DNA from: Verrucomicrobiia bacterium
GTDB taxonomy: Bacteria > Verrucomicrobiota > Verrucomicrobiia > Opitutales > Opitutaceae
Reading direction: 5' to 3'
Length of the DNA stretch: 5,294 nucleotides
NCBI GenBank assembly: GCA_030424825.1
Contig: JAUHWE010000379.1
Coordinates: 1 to 5,294, forward strand
Under the pieces are notes generated by a model that saw only the letters and a list, made by a program, of their open reading frames with translations, was not told the DNA's origin and did not search any database. The position numbers and the translations under genes are program-made. Shown here piece by piece: positions 1 through 5,174 of this stretch; positions within the stretch are counted from its first letter, which is position 1, and every line of letters begins with the position of its first letter.

Positions 1-924
1 TCGATCCTGCTGGCCCATGGTGACAGCAAGACTTTCGGAAAAGTGCTCGTTGCCGGCTTCTTCCTCAATCTCATCCTCGACCCGTGGTTTCTGTATGGAG
101 GTTTCGGGCTTCCCGCTTTGGGCATTCCCGGGATCGCCTGGGCGACCGTCATTATTCAAGCGCTGGGCGGCTCTTTTCTCTTCTCGGTGGCATTGCGACG
201 CGGCTTCGTGAAGCTTGAGTCCCTCGCCAAGATGAAACCGGATCTCGGCATCTACAAAGACATCCTGCGCCAAGGAATCCCGACCAGCTTCAGCATGATG
301 TCGATCGCCCTGGGCTTTTTCGTCACTACCTACTATCTCAAATTCTACGGACAAGCGGCCGTAGCCGCGTTCGGGGTCGGAACTCGCATTGAGCAGATCG
401 CATTGCTGCCCGCCATCGGTCTCGGCGCCGCGATTGTATCCATAGTCGGACAAAACAACGGTGCAGGAAAAATCGACCGAGTGAAAGAATGCATGCAATT
501 GTGTGTCAAATACGGGATTTTTCTCATTCTGGCGGCATCCGTTCTCATCTACTTGTTTGCCACTCCCCTAGTCCGGCTATTCACACCTGATCCTGAAGTC
601 GTAACCCTTGGCACGACCTACGTCCGGATCATGGCTATGATCCAATGGGCCTACGTCATGACCTTTGTCCACACCGGCTTCCTCCAGGCAGTTAAGCGAC
701 CGATCTACGGGTTTGTGGAATCTGTGATTCGAAAGATCGTCCTTCCACTCGGAGTCTTCTATGCCGTCGTAACCCACTTCCAAGTTCACCTCAACGGCTT
801 CTGGATCAGCATGGCCGCCATCAACGTTGCCATGACCATCGTCACCATTATCTACGCCCAAAATGTATTAAGGAAAATCACAAAAGTGGATACTCAGAAA
901 TCCGAGACAACGGCAACAGGATAG
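1..924 (+). CDS. MATE-family multidrug/toxin efflux transporter, 5'-truncated by window edge
   Basis: This is an inner-membrane exporter of the MATE family, which moves cationic or other small molecules outward using a Na+ or H+ gradient. The reading frame is open from base 1, so the gene begins before the window. The visible 307 residues are about two thirds of a usual 440-460-residue MATE protein. The fragment starts near the TM4/TM5 junction (GDSKTF, then NLILDPWFLYG and a GIPGIAWAT stretch). It then covers the second half-repeat, with a conserved R-IEQIALLPAIGLGAA-IVSIVGQNNGAGK-DR block around residues 130-170, and about eight membrane spans in total. The tail after the last span is short and polar (KVDTQKSETTATG). 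An internal GTG at position 43 is only a possible start and would give a half transporter. A 420-bp gap separates it from the regulator downstream, so it is probably not part of that operon. The substrate cannot be read from the sequence. Confidence 0.9.
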   Translation, partial: SILLAHGDSKTFGKVLVAGFFLNLILDPWFLYGGFGLPALGIPGIAWATVIIQALGGSFLFSVALRRGFVKLESLAKMKPDLGIYKDILRQGIPTSFSMMSIALGFFVTTYYLKFYGQAAVAAFGVGTRIEQIALLPAIGLGAAIVSIVGQNNGAGKIDRVKECMQLCVKYGIFLILAASVLIYLFATPLVRLFTPDPEVVTLGTTYVRIMAMIQWAYVMTFVHTGFLQAVKRPIYGFVESVIRKIVLPLGVFYAVVTHFQVHLNGFWISMAAINVAMTIVTIIYAQNVLRKITKVDTQKSETTATG

Positions 925-1000
925 CCCTTGCGACAGATTCTAGAAAGTTTCCTTTTTTCTCTCTTTATAAAAACCGATCGCTGTCCAAGGGAAAACAGCT

Positions 1001-1014
1001 AATTGTACACAATT
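1001..1014. repeat. Inverted repeat AATTGT-AC-ACAATT
   Basis: The arms are perfect 6-bp complements around a 2-bp centre. The form resembles the TTCGT-AC-ACGAA dyad at 1299-1310, with the same AC centre and TNGT/ACNA-like arms. It could be a distant protein-binding site or a chance AT-rich dyad. It lies about 330 bp before the marR start. Confidence 0.4.
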
Positions 1015-1209
1015 TAGCCTCATTCCGCACACAATGTTTGATCAGATGAACTCACCTTTCCAAAGCGAACAAGAGCGCATTGCTAACCACCGCTTGACGA
1101 TCTAACGCTTTCTCGTATCAGAGCTTCGACTGCCACACAACCAAGGTTACTGAAAAGGCGCGGACAGAGCTCAATCCAAACCGCTATCTCAAGGAAAACG
1201 TAAATACTT

Positions 1210-1223
1210 TATAAGTTCTTATA
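1210..1223. repeat. Inverted repeat TATAAG-TT-CTTATA
   Basis: Two perfect 6-bp arms flank a 2-bp centre in an AT-rich patch. The loop is too short for an RNA hairpin, so a DNA-level site is the more likely role if it has one. The TATA-like arms could also act as promoter -10 elements on either strand. Confidence 0.35.
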
Positions 1224-1232
1224 GAGAATATT

Positions 1233-1258
1233 GCCGTAGGGCTATTTTCTAGCACGGC
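1233..1258 (+). other. Potential RNA hairpin with 9-bp stem and 3-nt bulge
   Basis: GCCGT (1233-1237) pairs with ACGGC (1254-1258) and GCTA (1241-1244) pairs with TAGC (1250-1253), enclosing a TTTTC loop. The only interruption is the AGG bulge at 1238-1240. No T-tract follows, so it is not a standard intrinsic terminator. If transcription begins upstream, it would sit in the leader of the marR operon. It may equally be incidental. Confidence 0.4.
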
Positions 1259-1271
1259 TATCGATTCGAGA

Positions 1272-1298
1272 TTGACAGGCGATTCGAATGCCTAATGG
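1272..1298 (+). promoter_or_regulatory. Candidate sigma70 promoter of the marR operon (perfect TTGACA, poor -10)
   Basis: A consensus -35 hexamer, TTGACA, lies at 1272-1277. The best -10-like match at a workable distance is TAATGG at 1293-1298, after a 15-bp spacer, which is short and poor. The -35 sits between two CGATTCGA copies (1262-1269 and 1280-1287), and the 17-bp palindrome begins just after the -10. A bound repressor would therefore overlap this promoter. An alternative promoter uses the TATAAG at 1331-1336. Confidence 0.35.
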
Positions 1299-1320
1299 TT
1301 CGTACACGAATGATTCGTGT
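1299..1320. promoter_or_regulatory. Likely MarR-type operator: perfect 17-bp palindrome plus overlapping dyad
   Basis: Positions 1304-1320 read ACACGAAT-G-ATTCGTGT, an exact 8+1+8 palindrome. It overlaps a second dyad, TTCGT-AC-ACGAA, at 1299-1310. MarR-family dimers are known to bind palindromes of about this size, often at their own promoters. This one ends 24 bp before the ATG of a marR gene, between the two candidate promoters. Related TTCG half-sites occur upstream at 1265 and 1283. The binding protein is inferred from position only. Confidence 0.6.
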
Positions 1321-1330
1321 CAGAATAATG

Positions 1331-1336
1331 TATAAG
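1331..1336 (+). promoter_or_regulatory. TATAAG -10-like hexamer close to the marR start
   Basis: This hexamer ends 8 nt before the ATG of the marR gene, which has no Shine-Dalgarno sequence. If used as a -10 element, transcription would begin at or within a few bases of the ATG and give a leaderless message. Its -35 region would then fall at about 1308-1313, inside the palindrome. No good -35 match is seen there. Confidence 0.3.
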
Positions 1337-1344
1337 CACGGTAA

Positions 1345-1959
1345 ATGAACCAAAAATTGGAAACCACGGGGACTTCCTCATCTCCAATAGAAGAATCCGT
1401 CGAGGAGGTATTACCGGTGGTGCCACGTGAGCGCTACGATCTACGCATCCTTAGCTCGCTTCGAAGGATCATTCGCTCAATTGACAGCTATTCGAAGCGA
1501 CTCGCGACCCAGTGTGGAATGACTGTGCCGCAACTCTTGTGTATGCTGAAGCTCGACGAGCTTGGACCACTCACAATCAAAGATTTGTCCCGTGAAGTCT
1601 TTCTGAGCCCGAGCACCTTGGTTGGAATTGTGGATCGCCTAGAGAAAGCAGGGGCACTGGCTAGGGAACGCTCCGTACGGGATCGCCGTCGGGTGAGAAT
1701 TACATTAACCGAAAAGGGCAAGGAAATGGTCGCCAGCTCGCCGTCACCATTGCAGGAGAATCTCGTAGATGCGATCGACCAGCTGCCAGAACTGGAACGT
1801 GCGACGATCGCCCTATCACTCGAGAAGATAATCGAATGCATTGATACACCAGTCGCGGAAACCATCGACGACATCACAGCTCCGATCCTCGAAAGCTCGG
1901 CTGACTTGCAAGCGGGTGGGCATGATACGGCCCCGCCCGTCGATGAAACTGGCTCCTGA
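1345..1959 (+). CDS. MarR-family transcriptional regulator with extended N- and C-termini
   Basis: This is a winged helix-turn-helix DNA-binding protein that probably acts as a dimer and controls the operon it heads. The core spans residues 30-167. A helix (YDLRILSSLRRIIRSIDSY) is followed by the HTH, with LTIKDLSREV at 76-85 and the recognition helix from about 88 (SPSTLVGIVDRLEKAG). The wing at 106-125 has the family hallmark D113-R114-R115-R116 and ends in LTEKG. The protein has 204 residues, against about 140-160 for many family members. The excess is an acidic 29-residue N-terminal arm and an acidic, proline-containing tail after 168. The SLRRIIRSIDSYSKRL pattern resembles, from memory, EctR-type regulators of osmolyte (ectoine) operons. 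No Shine-Dalgarno precedes the ATG. The perfect palindrome at 1304-1320 suggests autoregulation. The stop lies 23 bp before the next gene. Family call is firm; the signal it senses is unknown. Confidence 0.92.
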   Translation: MNQKLETTGTSSSPIEESVEEVLPVVPRERYDLRILSSLRRIIRSIDSYSKRLATQCGMTVPQLLCMLKLDELGPLTIKDLSREVFLSPSTLVGIVDRLEKAGALARERSVRDRRRVRITLTEKGKEMVASSPSPLQENLVDAIDQLPELERATIALSLEKIIECIDTPVAETIDDITAPILESSADLQAGGHDTAPPVDETGS

Positions 1960-1965
1960 ATCCCC

Positions 1966-1971
1966 TATACT
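1966..1971 (+). promoter_or_regulatory. TATACT -10-like hexamer before the Fn3-domain gene
   Basis: This near-consensus -10 element lies in the 23-bp gap after marR, ending 11 nt before an ATG that lacks a Shine-Dalgarno. No matching -35 is seen. It could supply an internal promoter with a leader of only a few bases, letting the transporter and enzyme genes be expressed apart from marR. Confidence 0.25.
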
Positions 1972-1982
1972 AAAACGATTCA

Positions 1983-2477
1983 ATGCACCACGCTCTCGAT
2001 TTTTTGAGAACGCCGCTTCGCATCATTGCGGCATTCGTGTTTATACCCCTTACTGCCAAAGCTGCGGAAGTCCGCTTCACAAATCCCACCAGCCCAAGCT
2101 ACGTGACCGACGATGGTACGGTCTCCCTTACTTGGGCAACAGAGGATACACCAGAACAATTAGATCCGATTTTCGAAGTGCGTCGCTGGCAAGCAGGGAG
2201 TCCCCCTGAGGGAATTCTCATATACGAAGGACAGGACACCGCTTCCTTTGTATCGGGTCTAAGCGAAGGGCAGCACGTTTTTCGTATAGGCCTAAAATCG
2301 AACCAGAATCCGTATCCTAATTGGGGAGACACCAATTTGGTCGTCGATGTCAAATACATCAGCATGTCCATGGTATGGCCACTCATGGGAGCGGGAGCGA
2401 CAGGATTCGTAGTCCTAATTCTCACCATTATCCTAGGTCGTAGAGAAGCAATCAAGGCCCAGAAAGGGATCCCATGA
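1983..2477 (+). CDS. Exported, C-terminally membrane-anchored protein with fibronectin-III-like domain
   Basis: I do not recognise a named family. The 164 residues show three parts. A signal peptide has R9/R13, a hydrophobic stretch at about 14-25 and a likely cleavage after A25-K26-A27. A beta-rich domain at about 28-127 shows the fibronectin type III pattern (TVSLTWATED near 46-55, FVSGLSEGQHVFRIGL near 89-104, then NLVVDVKY). One membrane span lies at about 131-151, followed by a short basic cytoplasmic tail (GRREAIKAQK). The domain would face the periplasm or exterior. The gene has no Shine-Dalgarno; a TATACT hexamer lies 11 nt before the ATG. Its TGA overlaps the ATG of the symporter gene (ATGA), so the two are probably co-translated. 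That coupling suggests a partner, sensor or stabiliser of the symporter, but this is inference. The start is chosen because it gives a well-formed signal peptide. Confidence 0.75.
   Translation: MHHALDFLRTPLRIIAAFVFIPLTAKAAEVRFTNPTSPSYVTDDGTVSLTWATEDTPEQLDPIFEVRRWQAGSPPEGILIYEGQDTASFVSGLSEGQHVFRIGLKSNQNPYPNWGDTNLVVDVKYISMSMVWPLMGAGATGFVVLILTIILGRREAIKAQKGIP
2463..2469 (+). promoter_or_regulatory. Ribosome binding site AAAGGGA for the symporter ATG
   Basis: This purine-rich stretch lies inside the end of the preceding gene, 4 nt before the ATG at 2474. A better match, AAGGAG at 2481-2486, lies just inside the coding region, 8 nt before an in-frame TTG at 2495. The true start of the symporter could therefore be either codon, which differ by seven residues. 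Confidence 0.45.
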
Positions 2478-3904
2478 ATCAAGGAGAGACAATATTGAAT
2501 CCCGGCCTCGGCTGGACTTTGCTCATTACTTTCGGAGTAATGTGGGTGGGGCTTGGACTCTACTGGGGGCGAAAATCTAAAAGTCTTGAGGGATTCATGC
2601 TGGCAGGTCGAAACGTAGGCATCGCCTTTGGATCCGCGACAGCCATGGCCACTTGGGTAACGTCTAATACAATCATGGTAGTGCCTCAGTTTGGCCTGAA
2701 GATGGGAGTCTGGGGATTGCTCGCATTCACAACCGCCAGCTTCGGATTGTTTCTATTTGCCCCTATGGCTAGCCGTATCCGTTATCTCATGCCAAGAGGT
2801 TTCACTTCAGGGGACTTCATACGCCTGCGTTACGGAAAGGTTGCCTGGTCCGTTTTCCTAGGCATTTCATTTTTCTACTCAATGGCATGGCTTGTTTCGA
2901 TGGCGATGGCGGGTGGGATCGTTCTGGAAGCCCTTGCCGGAATTCACTATAAATACGGTATGAGCCTGATTTTACTGGTGTGTGTGCTGTACACCTTGGT
3001 GGGTGGGCTCTATGCGGTGATCGGAACGGATTTCATCCAAAGCATCATCATCCTGATCGGTATTATTGTAGTCGCAGTAGCAGCCCTCTCCCGCATCGAT
3101 CTCGGTGCCGCTTACGATGTCTCAGTACAAACACAACCCGCCCTGTTCAACGCCTTGCTCCCCATCGCTCTGCTCTCGCTTTTCAACAATATGTTCTTCG
3201 GATTCGGCGAGGTCTTCCACAACAACGTATGGTGGAGCCGGGCTTTTGCTATCCGAAAAAAAGTCGTCTCAAAGGCCTTTTTACTAGCGGGACTCCTGTG
3301 GCTGCCAATTCCCCTTGCGGTCGGCTTTTCAGCTCTTTTCAGCAATAGCCTGGGCATCAACATAACCGACATCGACATGGCCGGACCACTGATAGCTGGC
3401 GAGCTTCTGGGCTCCGCCGGCGCGGTCGTACTCTTTATTGTCATCTTCTGTTCTCTGGGATCAAGCATCGACAGCTTGCTCGCGGCGACATCCGACTTGC
3501 TAGCGGAAGACGTCTACAAGAAAATGATAAACCCAAAGGTAGATGACCAACGGCTTCGTAAAGTATCTACGTATATCATTGTAGGATTGGGCGTTCTGAC
3601 TTGGCTAATCTGCCTGCCCCGGGTCGGCAGCTTAATGGCAGTGCTTTTCTTTGCGGGTCCCTTTGTGGGTAGCGCCGTGTGGCCGGTGGTAACAGGGCTC
3701 TACTGGAGCCGATCCAATGAGACTGGAGCTGTTCTATCCATGGTAATCGGTTCGTCCGTTGGGCTCTACGCCTACTTCGCATATGGGTGGTACACAGCGT
3801 CGCTGATCGCTACCATCGTTTCGATGCTGATTACCTTCACCGCTATGGGACTTTCAAAAACGAAGTTTCAATGGAACCTGTTAAGCGAGGGGGAGTCAGC
3901 ATGA
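2474..3904 (+). CDS. Sodium/solute symporter (SSF/SSS family), DUR3 urea-transporter-like
   Basis: This inner-membrane protein takes up a small organic solute with Na+ (or H+). Its 476 residues are rich in membrane spans, about 13, as in the LeuT-fold SSF family. The family signature is at 172-189 (LYTLVGGLYAVIGTDFIQ). The paired serines of the Na2-site helix appear as S330-S331 in SLGSSIDSLLAATSDLL. Several blocks recall DUR3-type urea symporters: SATAMATWVTSNTI near 54-67, GEVFHNNVWWSRAFA, the following KAFLLAGLLWLPIPLAVG, EDVYKKMINP and the GSAVWP-TGLYWS-N--GA segment near 399-419. Exact substrate cannot be read; urea, another ureido compound or a compatible solute are options. It overlaps the Fn3-domain gene before it and the 41-residue peptide gene after it, each by ATGA. 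In this operon it may recover the product of the two downstream enzymes. SSF membership is firm, the DUR3 subgroup moderate. Confidence 0.9.
   Translation: MNQGETILNPGLGWTLLITFGVMWVGLGLYWGRKSKSLEGFMLAGRNVGIAFGSATAMATWVTSNTIMVVPQFGLKMGVWGLLAFTTASFGLFLFAPMASRIRYLMPRGFTSGDFIRLRYGKVAWSVFLGISFFYSMAWLVSMAMAGGIVLEALAGIHYKYGMSLILLVCVLYTLVGGLYAVIGTDFIQSIIILIGIIVVAVAALSRIDLGAAYDVSVQTQPALFNALLPIALLSLFNNMFFGFGEVFHNNVWWSRAFAIRKKVVSKAFLLAGLLWLPIPLAVGFSALFSNSLGINITDIDMAGPLIAGELLGSAGAVVLFIVIFCSLGSSIDSLLAATSDLLAEDVYKKMINPKVDDQRLRKVSTYIIVGLGVLTWLICLPRVGSLMAVLFFAGPFVGSAVWPVVTGLYWSRSNETGAVLSMVIGSSVGLYAYFAYGWYTASLIATIVSMLITFTAMGLSKTKFQWNLLSEGESA
3887..3895 (+). promoter_or_regulatory. Strong ribosome binding site GAGGGGGAG for the 41-residue peptide
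   Basis: This Shine-Dalgarno-like purine run lies 5 nt before the ATG at 3901, within the last codons of the symporter gene. It decides the start of the small gene: the same frame is open further upstream to about 3787, but that part runs inside the symporter in another frame and has no comparable site. Confidence 0.7.
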
Positions 3905-4026
3905 TTCTATTTTCCAAAACAGTAGTCATAGTATTGATACTCTCCGCTCTGCTTTTAACAGCGATAGGAATCGTCGCATTACTCTGGTTGGTGATCAAAG
4001 ATATAATCTCGAAAAACCTTTGGTAG
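3901..4026 (+). CDS. 41-residue single-span membrane peptide, putative symporter accessory subunit
   Basis: The product has one hydrophobic helix covering about residues 7-32 (TVVIVLILSALLLTAIGIVA then LLWLVI), followed by a short polar end (KDIISKNLW). The N-terminus carries K6, so topology is not clear-cut. The ATG overlaps the symporter stop as ATGA and has a strong ribosome binding site. The gene ends 1 nt before the carbamoyltransferase start. No known family is recognised. Some secondary transporters need a tiny membrane partner encoded next to them, for example MetS with the MetP symporter of Corynebacterium, or YhdT beside PanF. A similar role is the most likely here, but unproven. 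The alternative is a peptide whose main role is to couple translation of the next gene. Confidence 0.7.
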   Translation: MILFSKTVVIVLILSALLLTAIGIVALLWLVIKDIISKNLW

Positions 4027-4027
4027 C

Positions 4028-5122
4028 ATGAGCGAAAAACTCGAACTAAACAAGCGTATCGAATTTCTGGAGCCCCCAGAAGGTACGGAAACGCTAAGGC
4101 CGAAACCTGTCAGCCTTTTTGAGAACAACCCGATCGACCTTTCGGTGCTTAAAAAGCTGGAGGGACGTTCAATTGTCAGCGTCAAGGATTTCGAGCGAGA
4201 TGAGGTAATCGAGCTCGCGAAACTAGCAGCCGTTTTAGAGAATTTCGAAATCGCTCCCTACCACATCATGGACGGTAAAATCGTGACGACCGCGTTCTTC
4301 GAGGCCAGTACCCGGACAAGACTTTCGTTCGAGAGTGCCGTATTACGTCTCGACGGGAAAGTTCTAAGCATACCAGAAGGAGGTGTGACGGGTGTACGCA
4401 AAGGAGAATCCCTAGAGGACATTGGCGAGATGTTTAACGCCTATTGCGACATGGTCATCATGCGTCACACTGAGACCGATTCTGCGGAACGGGTATTGAA
4501 GAGCTTGCGGGTCCCCCTGATCAATGCGGGCAATGGTAGCGGCGAGCATCCGACCCAATCCTTAGCCGACTGGTACGCCCTTTTGAAATGGAAACCGGAG
4601 TTAGCTAGCCCCGACCCCAGCAAGCGAAATAAACGCATGCGCCTCGGTATTCTGGGAACTCCAGGAAGCATGCGTGCCGTCAAGAGCTTTCTATTGATGT
4701 CGCTCATGTTTCAGGACCGGATCAGCCGAGTGATTGTAATCTCCCAGATGGCGGACCCGTTTGGAGATGACCTCGTTCATGAACTTGAGAAAGCAGGAAT
4801 AAAGTACCAAGTCACCAATGACATGCAAAAACATGTTTCCAAGCTCGATATCATTTACATGAACTCGATCGCGTTTCTTGGGGACAGCTACAAGAATCTC
4901 GACAGCGAATACCAGCTCAACAGGAATAGTGACCTAAAAGAGGATGCGGTTATTCTTCATCCACTGGCCCGACTGTCGGAACTCGACTGCAGTCTGGACG
5001 ATACTGCTCACAACCTTTATTTTTCCCAAGCCCACGGGGCCGTCTTTATGCGCCAAGCACTACTAATAAGCGTAAGTGGCAGCCTGAATCGACTACCTAA
5101 GGAAATACCGACCGTAAAGTAA
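4028..5122 (+). CDS. Carbamoyltransferase of the ATCase fold with altered acceptor site, probably not PyrB
   Basis: The enzyme should transfer a carbamoyl group from carbamoyl phosphate to an amino group in the cytoplasm. The carbamoyl-phosphate site is intact: S94-T95-R96-T97-R98 in FEASTRTRLSFE, K125 in the RKGE loop (E. coli K84), R146 in MRH (R105), and H174-P-T-Q177 (H134, Q137). R216 in GSMRAVKS fits E. coli R167, which contacts the acceptor alpha-carboxylate. The aspartate side is changed: E. coli YMTRVQ (R229, Q231) reads YMNSIA here, with S280 and A282, and HPLPR reads HPLAR at 311-315. S80 of the mobile loop becomes T121. The 364 residues exceed the usual 305-310, mostly through about 42 extra N-terminal residues. 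The start lies 1 nt after the previous stop and lacks its own Shine-Dalgarno, which fits coupled translation. The neighbouring amidotransferase suggests an amino-acid acceptor without a beta-carboxylate, such as glutamine. Fold is firm; substrate is inferred. Confidence 0.85.
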   Translation: MSEKLELNKRIEFLEPPEGTETLRPKPVSLFENNPIDLSVLKKLEGRSIVSVKDFERDEVIELAKLAAVLENFEIAPYHIMDGKIVTTAFFEASTRTRLSFESAVLRLDGKVLSIPEGGVTGVRKGESLEDIGEMFNAYCDMVIMRHTETDSAERVLKSLRVPLINAGNGSGEHPTQSLADWYALLKWKPELASPDPSKRNKRMRLGILGTPGSMRAVKSFLLMSLMFQDRISRVIVISQMADPFGDDLVHELEKAGIKYQVTNDMQKHVSKLDIIYMNSIAFLGDSYKNLDSEYQLNRNSDLKEDAVILHPLARLSELDCSLDDTAHNLYFSQAHGAVFMRQALLISVSGSLNRLPKEIPTVK

Positions 5123-5174
5123 GAACCAGTGGGTGCGTCGCCCCAAAGGTCACCCTTGATAACCGAATAGAATC

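Larger units (their letters stand above)
925..1344. other. 420-bp non-coding region between MATE gene and marR operon
   Basis: No coding frame of convincing length is present, and no tRNA or recognised RNA family is seen. The region is more AT-rich than its neighbours, with a pyrimidine tract at 951-966 but no good stem before it, so no clear terminator for the MATE gene. It holds three separate inverted repeats (1001-1014, 1210-1223, 1233-1258) and a cluster of TTCG half-sites from 1265 to 1320. A weak sigma70-like pair, TTGACG at 1094-1099 and TATCAG at 1116-1121 (16-bp spacer), is possible but unconvincing. The concentration of dyads suggests the control region of the downstream operon. 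Confidence 0.7.

Noticed and set aside
577..861. Minus-strand 94-residue frame
   Set aside because: It is the antisense of the well-supported MATE coding region, with no membrane or domain pattern and no ribosome binding site.
913..966. Intrinsic terminator after the MATE gene
   Set aside because: The T-rich tract at 951-966 is real, but the nearest stem (GCAA/TTGC, 913-931) is weak, interrupted and about 20 nt away.
1034..1105. 23-residue open frame in the spacer
   Set aside because: No ribosome binding site, no hydrophobic or motif pattern, and a length expected by chance.
1488..1877. Minus-strand 129-residue frame
   Set aside because: It lies wholly antisense to the MarR core, whose motifs are clear; serine/arginine-rich composition is typical of a shadow frame.
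1841..2209. Plus-strand 122-residue frame spanning the marR end and the Fn3 gene
   Set aside because: It overlaps two better-supported genes in another frame and has an arginine/serine-rich, domain-free translation.
3787..3900. Longer N-terminus for the 41-residue peptide
   Set aside because: The extension lies inside the symporter gene in another frame and lacks a start signal, whereas GAGGGGGAG directly precedes the ATG at 3901.
4028..5122. Housekeeping aspartate carbamoyltransferase (pyrB)
   Set aside because: The fold and carbamoyl-phosphate site agree, but R229/Q231 equivalents and the HPLP proline are missing, the N-terminus is extended, and no pyrimidine gene is nearby.
5131..5155. 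Terminator hairpin GGGTG/CACCC between the carbamoyltransferase and asparagine synthetase-like genes
   Set aside because: Only 5 bp with a 15-nt loop and no T-tract; the two genes are more likely co-transcribed.
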